Source: Congeria kusceri (lineage: Eukaryota > Mollusca > Bivalvia > Myida > Dreissenidae). From it: a stretch of DNA of 64,000 bases. Below are positions 42,501-52,000 of the stretch, one piece after another. Within the stretch, counting starts at the first letter, position 1. Each line of letters starts with the position of its first letter. The stretch spans positions 92,173,151 through 92,237,150 of the forward strand of contig CM051027.1 in the NCBI GenBank assembly GCA_027627225.1. Reading direction: 5' to 3'. The translations under genes and the position numbers were made by a program. Under the pieces are notes generated by a model that was given only the letters and a program-made list of their open reading frames with translations, had not been told where the DNA came from and searched no databases.

Positions 42501-45016
42501 CGTGTCAACGTACACCGCCTCCCCTCCCAGTCCTCCGAGGGAACGAGGGATCTGAACATCACAGGCCAGCTGAATACTAAACGAGAGATTAAATGTAAGC
42601 ATGGCACTCTCTTTATTTTGAGGGAAAGCCCAAATAGTTATGTTTGAAAACAGAAGCAAAATAGCCAATGTTTGGTTTAATTTTTGAAATTATTTGAAAA
42701 TGCGTCATACATTCACATTTAAAAAAAAAACTAAATAATATATTAGGATGATAGGTATTTTTTCAACAACAAAAATTTGGCTACTATTCGTTATTTTTTA
42801 TCGCAGGCTTGGACTAAGTTAGAGCAGGATCGAATTTCGGCATAGCTGCTTCGTTTTTTGGGACCATTTATAACATGCAATACAATTGACTGCATTTTTT
42901 ATTATAATTTCTTTTCAACAAAAGGTATATTAATTGTGCAACCATTTTAACATTAACCGACAGACATTCCAGTTTTATATTAATTTAACACTGATGTACA
43001 TATAATCTATGCACGACTAAATGCAGTTATTACCGGTAAAGTATCATTATCTTTTCAGGACACAATACTTCAATAGATTATATTATCATTATAATTTATG
43101 ATATAAGACGAAATGATTTCTGATATTGCAGTCATACAAATTTTCAGTTTGGCCACGCAAGCCCAAATTCTTATATTTTTATTTGGGAGCAAGAAAATGA
43201 AACCAGCCCGTCTATGTAAAACTGAGAATCTGAGCAAGCCTGGTTTGAACAACATTTACTCTTGCTGGGCTTATGAGCATGTGCTTTTTTGACCACTGAT
43301 AAAACATATTTCTAAATTTAAAGAGTTGCCTATGGATATTCTAAGTTTGTACCAAAGCTGTGTTTTCCCAGTGCCCGGTACACCACACATCTCTGTGACA
43401 GTCCCACACTGCACCCCACCCCCAAGAGCTGTATCAAGACGCTCCGAGAATGTCATGATGGGTATTCTGTTATCCTCATTATGCAAAATGTCATGTCCTG
43501 TACGGAACCTTGGGGCATTGCTTATGTTTTCTATTAACTGCCAGACAGAATCAACTTCTTCAACAGTTAATCCTGTGTCTGAAAATATAATAAACATATG
43601 AAGCATGTCGTGGGAAAACCGGGCTAAAATAGGGCTGCTGTGAGTATCCGAATACTCGGATACTCACGATTACGGGCTGGGAATCAAGTAGGAATACTTG
43701 CCATTGCCGAGATTGTTTAATCTCGATCTTAAATTTTATATTTACCTTATATTGATTTTCATAAAATTAGTTAATTAGTACACAAAATAAACCCTTTTGA
43801 GACATTATATTGAAATTTAATGTGTGTGCATATCTTAGTTTTCCAAATAGCAGAATGTAAACACAAGTCATGTGACAAGTAGAGCTGCAATATCGGGAGC
43901 GTTACATTCGAAGTTTTTTCAAAACCTGCATTTTTCAAGTCACTAACAAGAAATAACGTAAGTTTTGCCCAAGTTAGCCTAAATATGCGCTGGTGCACGT
44001 AAATCCCAAATCATATAAAAAAGATAAGAAAACATGAATGTGAAACACCTATTAAAACAATGGCGTCATACACACGCGCGAGTACATGACATATGGCGGA
44101 ACAACAATACCGCAAACCACCAGCAATATTTACATCCCCAGTGTGGAAATACTTCGATATTTCAAAAAAATGACGAGAAGAAGGCGATACATCGGTTTAA
44201 TATGATAAAAGTTATTCGTCTTCATGACTCGTGACAGTGTTTTCCTGTATCACAATTTGTAACAGATGATTCTTGGTTCGATCTGTGAATCGTAAACCCT
44301 GACTCGTGGATCAGATCGGATCGTCTCTTACCCAACAATTCACAGCCCTAGGCTAAAAGTATGTGCATAAAGTGTCGTTCCGGATTAGCCTGTGCAGTCC
44401 ACACAGGCTAATCCAGGACGGCACTTTCCGCCTACAGTGGATTTATGTTTAGAAGAAAATTCCTGGAAATGGAAAATACCATAAAAGCGGAAAGTGCCGT
44501 CCTGGATTAGTCTGTGTGAACTGAAAAGGACACTTTTTATATTACATATAGGCACCAGCCCATACATTTGGAATAAATTGTGTTATAAGTTTACTTTTCA
44601 ATGCACATGTACATTTCTATGTGCTACCAGACAATTTTGTTTATATATGGAAAAAAATAGCAATGGTAGACTGTACAATTATTCTAATCACGAGTACTGT
44701 ATTATATAAATAGTAGTATCAGTCTATATTTCTAAATACATTTACATATTTATGATGTGAAAGGAGCCACTATGACAGAAACGACAGTTGTCAGTTAATG
44801 AAATAGCAGTATACTGTAATAAATGCTATCAGATGTTCAAAGATTTTTTTTTAAGACACTGTAATAGATCTGTTCTCTGACATACCGGTGATTACCTTTA
44901 CAGACTCGTGATTTTGTGGACTCATTAACATGTCCGATAGTTCTGTAGCCAGCATTATACAACTTTGTCTTTGCCGCTGGGGCCAAGGCCAATGTATGTA
45001 TCCCTCTACCGTCCAT
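27506..45016 (-). CDS. RAD51C: RAD51C, DNA repair recombinase paralogue (7 coding exons)
   Basis: Joined exons (45016-44896, 43578-43353, 42576-42410, 41300-41167, 29115-28984, 27831-27631, 27598-27506) give 1074 nt, 357 residues plus stop, phases consistent; human RAD51C has 376. RAD51C is a RAD51 paralogue that acts in the nucleus in BCDX2 and CX3 complexes during homologous recombination. Visible: N-terminal helical domain (LAPAAKTKLYNAGYRTIGHV), Walker A GVPGTGKT (106-113), the RAD51C-typical QLACDVQIP, Walker B LVIID (219-223), DLSLRTRILTNLAQ, TNQMTT, LGESWGHACTTRL and KSPSLKSCTVPF. DTQG at 140-143 has Gln where RAD51-family proteins usually have catalytic Glu. Intron 4 is 11.9 kb and repeat-rich. 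The last intron is only 32 nt; if not spliced, the protein ends at a TGA at 27607. The gene faces another gene head-to-head. Confidence 0.93.
27631..27831 (-). CDS. RAD51C: RAD51C exon 6
   Basis: Acceptor AACATTTAAG|GTTGTT; 67 codons in phase 0. Encodes VVVTNQMTTRVQQGPGQRGS, LGESWGHACTTRLMLQWNRG and SCTVPFMVT. Donor ACA|GTGAGTGC. The acceptor lacks a strong pyrimidine tract. Confidence 0.92.
27880..28650 (-). repeat. Inverse relative of the 4784-5400 array, in RAD51C intron 5
   Basis: Four units with GGGCCATAACTCTGTCAAAA, TTTAGTGGTTTGTAACCAAA, GTCAAACTTGACC and ACATGTGTACCAAAAA. It ends AACTTCCGTTTGTGGGGGTAT, the inverse of the 4784 head. It starts near ATATACCCCCACAATATGG. Confidence 0.88.
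28984..29115 (-). CDS. RAD51C: RAD51C exon 5 (Walker B)
   Basis: Acceptor TATTTGACAG|GTGCGT, donor GCA|GTATGTA; 44 codons in phase 0. Encodes VRLVIIDSVSFHFRHDFEDL, SLRTRILTNLAQ and on to LEIA. Its first 60 bp and acceptor are duplicated just upstream at 29131-29205. Confidence 0.95.
29056..29205 (-). repeat. 75-bp tandem duplication covering RAD51C exon 5 acceptor and Walker B sequence
   Basis: Copies 29056-29130 and 29131-29205 both contain CAGATCCTCAAAATCAT, CACTGTCTATTATCACCAAA and GCACCTGTCAAATACAGAG. They differ at about nine positions. On the gene strand the outer copy reads VHLVIIDSVSFNFHDDFEDL, then reaches TGA within the repeat. Confidence 0.93.
29560..31225 (+). repeat. Tandem array of ~145-bp units in RAD51C intron 4
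   Basis: About ten units with GGGCAATAACTCCATAAATA, TTGAAGAAAGAGTTATGGTC, CTTGTACTCTGCACTTCCTC, TCATTGTCCTCTATCATTAT and CCTTCAATACTAATGGAGTT. The head has GGCTTGTCACAGGATGTGAC. The tail is GACAGACGGACAGAC and TATGCCCCCGAAG...GGGGCATAATAAA. Confidence 0.93.
31230..33105 (+). repeat. Composite of hairpin-ended family and GACCTTGACC fragments
   Basis: It begins AAGAGGGCCAAAATTTCCC and includes CATTTCTGTGAAATTATTTT repeats. A GACCTTGATCCCACCCACC unit lies at about 31890-32100. Three AAACTAGTTATCAAAATTGG-type units lie at 32190-32640. It ends in the hairpin AGCTCACCATTTAGCA / TTTTTGCTCAGGTGAGGT (33063-33096). Confidence 0.8.
33106..34152. other. AT-rich RAD51C intron sequence, nothing recognised
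   Basis: No array, element end or exon-like frame. Confidence 0.6.
34153..34867. mobile_element. Non-autonomous element with ACTCC-RCTTGTAACRAT ends
   Basis: The left end ACTCCACTTGTAACGATATC and the inverse of the right end (ACTCCGCTTGTAACAATATT) match, and TCGCTTATA / CGGATATAACGATATA phrases follow inward. Open frames of 60-109 codons inside show no transposase motif. The terminal phrase resembles pogo/Tigger-type ends; that is a weak inference. A split relative is at 11230-11700. Confidence 0.65.
35310..36180. repeat. Three degenerate units with AATAGGGGTCACCGGCC
   Basis: AATAGGGGTCACCGGCCTTG, ATATTGGGGTTTAAATACAG and CCCTTTTTCAGTTTG recur near 35386, 35781 and 36040. The spacing is irregular (about 395 and 260 bp). 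Confidence 0.75.
36231..37159. mobile_element. hAT-type non-autonomous element with 8-bp TSD ATTATAAT and BED-finger remnant
   Basis: Ends TAGGGATGGCACCAAATATT and the inverse AAGGGATGGGACCAAATACT. ATTATAAT flanks both sides (36223-36230, 37160-37167). The subterminal regions are rich in CGAATATTCG. Inside, a short + frame at 36806-36961 encodes a partial BED zinc finger. hAT elements make 8-bp duplications and often encode BED fingers, so this is probably an internally deleted derivative. Confidence 0.88.
36806..36961 (+). pseudogene. BED zinc-finger fragment of a hAT transposase
   Basis: 51 codons, MPPSCDWKYFTRSLDKTQLT then CNLCNEKFVYGT. The WKYFT, CxxC and YGT features match the first half of a BED finger. 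The expected second half (Leu...His...His) is absent and the frame ends in AT-rich sequence. It is too short for a DNA-binding domain. Confidence 0.7.
37168..39830. other. RAD51C intron 4, mostly unique
   Basis: No exon is supported. Two inverted fragments share AAACAAACAATATTTTATTTT-like sequence (about 37388-37412 and 39060-39080). A less AT-rich patch at 38480-38580 has GTTGCTATGGCTGTTGC. CCAATGAGAACG at about 37796 and ATGCAAATGAG at about 37823 look promoter-like, but no gene follows. Confidence 0.5.
39832..40031. repeat. 27-bp minisatellite, 7 copies plus a partial one
   Basis: Unit GATGCCTATGGCCTGATCAT followed by AGCACAC. The period is exactly 27 bp, so both strands stay open (minus: IGIVCYDQA repeats within a 117-codon frame; plus: YGLIIAHDA). 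The first copies are the most diverged. Confidence 0.95.
40032..41166. other. RAD51C intron 4, nothing recognised
   Basis: AT-rich; no array, element end or exon-like frame. Confidence 0.6.
41167..41300 (-). CDS. RAD51C: RAD51C exon 4
   Basis: Acceptor TTATTTGCAG|AGATTG, donor ACAAAG|GTATGC, phase 0 out. Encodes EIAVHLSSLTTESMLAGIYV through HLQLLAVIQQLQGFLNDNTK, matching the helical stretch before Walker B in RAD51C. Confidence 0.9.
42007..42374 (-). mobile_element. Non-autonomous element with CAGTGTTTTTT ends, RAD51C intron 3
   Basis: The left end CAGTGTTTTTTTAGGGCC and right end GTGAAAAAAACACTG are inverted. The interior matches 490-815. I find no clear target duplication. It ends 35 bp beyond the exon 3 donor. 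Confidence 0.75.
42410..42576 (-). CDS. RAD51C: RAD51C exon 3
   Basis: Acceptor CTCGTTTAG|TATTCAG (completing Cys116), donor CCAG|GTATCA. Encodes IQLACDVQIPRSLGGLGGEA, VYVDTQGGLVMERLADVV and on to QEQDP. Q142 replaces the usual Glu. Confidence 0.93.
43353..43578 (-). CDS. RAD51C: RAD51C exon 2 (Walker A)
   Basis: Acceptor TATATTTTCAG|ACACAGG, donor CTTTG|GTACAA. Encodes DTGLTVEEVDSVWQLIENIS through MTFSERLDTALGGG and GVPGTGKTQL. A foldback MITE ends 22 bp upstream of its first base. Confidence 0.95.
43600..44540. mobile_element. Palindromic foldback MITE, copy 4, split by a hAT-type element
   Basis: Left piece 43600-43629 begins GAAGCATGTCGTGGG (ATAT before it) and runs to CCGGGCTAAAA. The right piece resumes at 44351 with GTATGTGCATAAAGTGTCGT and the first ATTAGCCTGTGCAG palindrome. 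The far end is degenerate after about 44520. Confidence 0.85.
43630..44350. mobile_element. hAT-type non-autonomous element, 721 bp, perfect 8-bp TSD GGCTAAAA
   Basis: Left end TAGGGCTGCTGTGAGTATCC, right end inverse TAGGGCTGTGAATTGTTGGG. GGCTAAAA flanks both sides (43622-43629, 44351-44358). Next to the left end is a GTATCCGAATACTCGGATAC palindrome. No transposase sequence inside. Confidence 0.92.
44896..45016 (-). CDS. RAD51C: RAD51C exon 1
   Basis: ATG at 45014-45016, translation MDGRGIHTLALAPAAKTKLY and 20 more residues, donor AAAG|GTAATC, phase 1. The start is chosen by alignment with the RAD51C N-terminal helical domain. The longest ATG frame here (44851-45066) is in the wrong phase. 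Confidence 0.88.
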
Positions 45017-45862
45017 CTAACCATCTCTCTGAGCTCAGCATAGAAAGCATTTGTGCTATTAGTCAATGGACTGGGCCAGTTGTTGGAAATTGTTTGATCT
45101 ATACTAACAGAAAATAAATAAATAAACTTAAAATGTACATGTACAATTCACACACCGGTAGTAACATAAATATATATATCTCTTTTGTTTATCCAACTTT
45201 GAAAAGTGACCATTGAAAAGGGATATTTCATGTGCAAACAACATAACCGGATTTACAGGCGTACCAATTTCATGAAAATTAAATGCCATTTTGCATGATT
45301 TACCAAATTGTATGGGGCAATACTATTACTCTATTGATTATAATGTATTAAGTGCAACAAATATTTATTGTCATGCTGTCCATATAAACATGTCGTCATC
45401 CTGTAGACAGTTCGCCCCAAAATCGGGGCAGTCTTGGGGGCGAAACGTTCTGCCACCAAAATACAGCTCTCAGAAATAATTTAGAATACAGAAATAATAT
45501 CTACAATTACTACAACACATACAGCATTGCACCGAATTAAGAATCAAGCATGATTTATAATAACTATACATATGCAACATGTTTTCGCGAATTTTACTTC
45601 AAAATCTGCTTAAATTACAAATGTCATTTTTAACATCTATATACGATTTTACTAGACTTACTGTTTAAATTGTGTTGATATATCGCATGTGTTACTGCTG
45701 TTTAGCATCACTGAATACTGAAAATACTGTTTAAAAAAACCGTAAACTGCTGCTTACAATTTCGCTGTCAAAATCTCCCGCCATATTTTAGAAACACACA
45801 TAATTTGCAACGTCATCGATGTATGTGCCCATTGCTTGGTTTAGAAATGAAAACAAACTGGA
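45017..45862. promoter_or_regulatory. Divergent 5' region between RAD51C (-) and gene C (+)
   Basis: 846 bp separate the two start codons. Near gene C are an E2F-like TCCCGCC (45776-45782) overlapping CCGCCAT, and ACGTCA (45810-45815). On the minus strand CTGTTAGTATAG at about 45105 could be the acceptor of a 5' UTR intron for RAD51C. No TATA box is obvious. Factor binding is inferred from motifs only. Confidence 0.45.
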
Positions 45863-46038
45863 ATGGAGAATCAGAAAAGTCAAGATTTTCAAAAGTTTTT
45901 AAAGGAGTTTTGCGATGAATTTAAGCAGAAATGTGATACAGATGATTCAATACCACTGAGACTTGCAAATCCACGAATAACACCATCGGAATTAGAAGGC
46001 GAGTGCCTTGATTGGTGTCTGGACCACTTATCAACAAG
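45863..46038 (+). CDS. Gene C exon 1
   Basis: ATG at 45863-45865; 58 codons plus AG; donor ACAAG|GTAATT. The ATG is the first in this frame and lies in a plausible context (GGAATGG). Every codon to the donor is open. Confidence 0.65.
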
Positions 46039-49000
46039 GTAATTTGAGTGGGAGGGGTACCGTAAATAGTAATAACGATTCACTCCATCAGTCCATGATC
46101 ATTTTAACCTATATTACTAAATGCAACTGTACTGAGAATTCTGTACACACCTTTGATTATTTGAAGTGTCATTATTATACAATTGTCAATAATTTAATTA
46201 ATTTCTAATTAACTCAATAACTGTTATTAATGTCATTTGTTTTAATTAATTAACTTCTGGACTTGCCCAAGAATGACTAACATCAATAGTTATTAATCAG
46301 TACCTTTTTAAATTTAAATTGAGTCATTTAAATAGTAAATACTTTGAAAAAGGGTTTACATTCATTTAATAATTTAATCATTAAATGACATGGAAAAATA
46401 CCCTTCAAACAATCTTGTAAGTTGTACCGTAATTACTCTATATGTTGGGACAATTATAAATAATTAAATTTTTTGCTGTCCCAATTTTTATAAGCAGAAA
46501 ATATTATTTCTCTGGATTTGTCCAAATAGTTAAATCTCCAATTGAGGTACAAAATATTCGTAAGGTTTGATTGTGTAATGGATGTGTATATTAATCCCTA
46601 TATTGGCGCAGTGCCTAAATCCGCCACATTTGGGGGGTATTTTTACGATATTTTCAAAAGTTGTTTACCGATTTACATAAAAATTCACATAAATCAAGTT
46701 AGGTTTAATGTGCATTTACTGGCGTGTTTTGGTTAAATTTCAAATACTTGGCAAATGAAAAATATTTATTGAAACTGGTGGCATTGTAAAAACATGAGTG
46801 TGCCTAAATGCGCCACCCCGCTTTAAAATTTTCAAATTGCTCGAAAATAAAATTCTTTTATGACTTCTATTGACAAAACCCCCACTTTTGTTTCTTTAAG
46901 GTTCATTTTCTAGTGTAAAAAATAAACATGGTGATCAAAAGTTGCTTGGTGAAAATCATAGATCAGGAACCGTGCCATGCTAATTTCACATTTGACTATT
47001 GTTCTTATCTAATTGTCCATATTAAGCAGCTCGTTGTCGGTTGTTAATAGAAGGTTTCAATTTCTTTAAATACTCGTATGTATTTAAAAAATAGCTCTGA
47101 AACTGAGGCCCTGCATGCACGTGGGACAAATAATTAGGGTTTTGAGTTGCGAGACATATGCGCTCTTAATATGCAGTTCTTTTCGCATTTTATTGTATGT
47201 AAAATGCTAATGAATAATGGTTCTTTTTATGCTGCATATGCTCCCATAGACATAATATTAAAACACGATAATTTAATTTTATCATGGACACCATGCGGGG
47301 CCTCAAAATTGCGCATGCGCAGTATGAAATAGATTCCCGGCATGCAGCTTGTTTTCATTTAGAGGTCATGTACAAAATAATTGGATAAAATATTCATTTA
47401 TACACAAATCAAAGTATTTTGATTGATCGAGATCAACAAAATAGAAATCGTGGGTAAAAAATCGCTTAATCGGATGGGGTGGCGGATTTAGGCAAGTGGC
47501 AGATTTAGGCACTGCGCCAGTAAATCAAGCAAATTACAGTGGATATAGATCTTTGTCTCATGGAGTAATTTATGACAAGCCGACTAGGGGCTACATTGAT
47601 AGGGTCAGCTGCAATGAGACACGGATATATGGAATATCCACATGCGCATTCACAATTTTGACAATTTGCTAATTATATTTTATTGCAATAAGTAGGTGCC
47701 GGTAAATAACAGTTAGATGGCAACTTTTAATTCCTGTCTTGACGGAAATTAACACTATATTGCCAATTTGGAAGCAGTGTCCTAAAATTTAGAAAGAGGA
47801 AAGCATCAAATGTTCAAAGTGTCCCAAAATTAAGAGTCACAAAAAATAATTATTGTATCAGATTTAAAGGGTCTCCCAACATTTAGAGTGTCCCAAAATT
47901 GAGAGAAATTACAGTAAATATTTAAGCTGCTAGCAAGTACACATTTTAACAAACCATTATTTGTACATGATCGCAAACCCTATCTTTTATACAGGCCGAG
48001 TTAAAAAAACAGTAACATATTACAAACATTTTAACCAGAGATCATCTATAATATGTCGTAATAATTAATAATTTAAACCATTCAGCAATCTTTGTTCATT
48101 CATCTTAGATGAATCATTATTGGGCCATGAGTTTGTGGACATGCTCATTCTATTGCTGGATATTTTACTATTCAGGATGATTGCTTGAAAATTGTGTTTT
48201 GAATTATTCAAGTACAATGTCAGGGCTTCATGGTGCTCTCTATAAGAGAACTATTGGAGTAAATTCTCATTTAAAATCTAGAAAATGCTTATTTCAATTA
48301 TTTTATTAAAGAAAATAAATTGGAGTACCGCTGCTCATTGATAGTCTTCCTCTAGTTTCTGACATTGATAGTCTTCCTCTAGTTTCTGACATTGATAGTC
48401 TTCCTCTAGTTTCTGACATTGATAGTCTTCCTCTAGTTTCTGACATTGATAGTCTTCGTCTCGTTTCCTCTAGTTTCTGACATTGATAGTCTTCCTCTAG
48501 TTTCTGACATTGATAGTATTCATCTAGTTTCCTCTAGTTTCTGACATCGATAGTCTTCCTCTAGTTTCTGACATTGAAACGACTCATATTTAAATGGAAA
48601 AAGACCTTCTTTGCTATTATATTGATGGGTACATATATTATGAATTAAATAACAACTGTTGATTCAGTGTTTATACATCTTTATACCATTAAAATAGGCA
48701 TTGGCATTCATAGTGCCAAAATTGTTGGCGCAAAAAGTATGGTAGTAAGTGCATGTAGTTACCAGGTATGTGCACTAAGAAATGCGCTCATGAAACACCT
48801 CACACAATAATTTACTGATGTATATGAAATTTATGATTCAAGTAAATTACACTAATATTTATGATAAATACTAAACATGCTTTGTCAAAATGTGTAAATG
48901 TTAATTTTGTCAAAGCAAAATCTCTGGTTTGTCCACTTACAAGACTTTGCATTTACAAAATTTCAGCCCAAAAAGTCATGAACATGTAACTGAACAATTA

Positions 49001-52000
49001 TTCAAATGTTTTTGTACTTGTAACTGAAATGCAGATAAATAACGAACTACACTTTAATAGGCTAATATTAATGTACATGCATTGTAAACATTTAAAATAA
49101 AAACTCAATTTTACATTGGATATTCAGTTTCTTAGTAAGATTAACTAATAATGCAATATAGGAATATAGGAAGTACATTTGTGTCAGCCCATGAGATTTT
49201 TGGCCCAAATGCGGTATCTGGGCAAAAATGAATTATTTGCAGTTTTGATTACACTAATATGTGTAGAAACTGGAAATGTCTTCCTTTTTTCTCAGTCATG
49301 CATATAGAGCAAGAATGAACAGTTTAAGTAACACCACCATAACGATAAATGTTCACATTTTGACAGATTTTAATGTTTGACATGCATACAATACAGAACC
49401 TTGCATGGTGAGGACAAGTAATTTATATTACATATATTTACTGGACTGCCTTTCCCAAATAACAAACACGAATGTACAAATGTTTCGAACAAAAATAAAA
49501 ATAATAAAGAGATGGTTGCTATGGCAACCAAACAAGCAATCATAGCAAAAATTGTAATTTGTCTACAAATAACCTAATTAACAACATTTTTCATTGACAG
49601 TATTCAAGATTTAAACAATTATTTGAAATATCTTAATCATAATCCTGACTTTCTCATAAAAATCATGTGCCTCAACTTTGACGTCAATTTTCTAGAAACG
49701 AGGCAGGCCGCAATTGGGATAAAAATTAAATAAAATTGGGAAATAAATTAATAAAGTTCTTTAAGTCTCTGGCTGTTTCATGTATAGGTCTTTTATCATT
49801 AGAATGTTGTAAACTTATAAATATTGGTTACATGTTTAGTATTGCAGCCTTTTTTGTACAGAAAGCACTGGATTTCACATAGAAAATTTGATCTGAAATT
49901 TTCACCTACATGTAAGTACAACTTAAGTTAAGATTTCCCTAAGGAGCTTTGTGAATGCCAGCCCAAGTCATATTACCAGTTTAAGATACCTCCTAAATCC
50001 TAGAATCCATGTACCTGGAGCAAACCAAAATCAATTGTGTGTTTAGGACAATGGTCTCAAAAAAGGGAGGTAGGGCTGGGATTGAGTTTTTCACTTTTTT
50101 TAAAGACACATTTCGGTAAAAAAAGCATTGAAAATTATCTTAAATCTGACGAATACGGATTTCATGGAAAACAATCGTCGCTAAACACATTAGGTCCGGG
50201 GTTTTTTTGCTAGGTAGTTTCTTTAGCCCGAAACTAAAAAAAAAAAAAAAATTTTTTTTTGGCCTGGGTATAATCCCTGTATATGCATTTTTCAAGGTGC
50301 TTAGTGGGTTATTACAAGCTTCTTAAGGTTTTTGTCAGGAGAGATTAATCTTACCTTTGTTCAGTGAGGTAAGAAATTAGTAGCATCTGCTGAGACAATG
50401 TTCAGGTTACCATTGGTAGCCTCCTGTAATTGCTGAGGCTTTTATGTAGAAGCCAGTAGACAGGCAATTGATTTAGTAGAGAACAATTTAGGATCAAAAT
50501 AGGTACAGGTTATTTCATCATCGAAACCCATACTGTTACCACTACATTTATATAAACCGTGGGAGAATAGTCTGTCAAAAGTAAGTTTCATTACTATTGA
50601 TGAGCCATCTGCTGACCAATGAAATCACAATGAAATTTTAGCCTCGAGTGAAGTCAGGAAAACAATAATCAGGCGACTGGTTACTAAGTCATTGAGTACA
50701 CACTGCTAAAAAACTGACGACGTGCAGGATAACGGTAAATATGATAAACACCATTTACATGCGACTGTTTTATTACCGCATTGTTTCGCTTGGCTAAATT
50801 TTCCATGCCGACTTGGACACGAAGCCAATGAGATGTCTCATTAATAATTCATGAGTACAAAGTTTTGCTAGCCTAATCGCCCACGGTCGATCAAGAAGCG
50901 TAGCTTATTTAAGCGAACGTGGGTTCCGACAATGAGGTTAATAAGGCTAAAATATATTTGGACCAGAAAAGGTACAGGTTATTTAGGGTCAGAAAAGGTA
51001 CAGGTTATTTAGGGTCAGAAAAGGTACTGGTTATTAAGGCTAAAATAAATTAGGATCAGAAAAGGTACAGATTATTAAGGACCAAAAAAGGTACAGGTTA
51101 TTAAGGGTCAGAAAAGGTATTGGTTATTAAGGCTAAAATAAATTAGGACCAGAAAAGGTACAGGTTATTTAGGGTCAGAAAAGGTACTGTTTATTAAGGC
51201 TAAAATAAATTAGGATCAGAAAAGGTACAGGTTATTAAGGGTCAGAAAAGGTACAGGGTGCTGCTTAATACAAGGAAAAAAGGTCAATTGATTTACACCA
51301 ATTTATGTATCTAATTCCAAAGATTCTGTTGTTTGTTTGCTTCAGATTAACTTTTGTGAACATTGTCTTTTATTAACCAAATTTTTTGAAGAATTTTTTT
51401 TCGGTTATTAGATTGATGTATGTCATTGGGCGGGCGGGCAGGTGGATGTAGCACTTTTGTTTCCGCTCTCTAACTCGTTAACAAATTGAGATATTTTTCT
51501 GAAACTTCATACATAGATACCTTATTTTGAGACTTTGCTTGGGATTGCATATGGAGTGGGTGGGGTCAAGGTCACTGTTACTAAAAATAGAAATATGGTT
51601 TCCTCTCTAACTCGAGAACAGATTGAGATATTTTAATGAAACTTAGTACATAGATACCTTATATCGAGACCTTACTTGGGATTGCATATGGGGTGGTGGG
51701 GTCAAGGTCACTGTTACTAAAAATAGAAAACGGTTTCTGCTAAATAACATGAGAACACATGTAGATATTTATGCCCCCCATCAAAGATGGCGGGGTGTAT
51801 TGGTTTGCTACTGTTGGTCGGTCGGTCGGTCGGTACACCACTTTCGTTTCCATTCTCTAAGTTAGACAGTTTTCATCTGATCTTTACTAAACTTCTTGAA
51901 TATGTTGTGGCCATGATATCTAGGTCAAGTTTGATAATCAGCCAAATTCCCCTTGGAATTGTGGAGTTATGGCCCTTGAATTATCTAAAATTGGCCGTTT

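Noticed and set aside
42384..42647. 87-codon + strand frame over RAD51C exon 3
   Set aside because: Antisense shadow of the conserved minus-strand exon.
44851..45066. 71-codon minus-strand ORF as RAD51C exon 1
   Set aside because: Wrong frame: the phase that joins exon 2 and matches the RAD51C N-terminus begins at the ATG at 45016.
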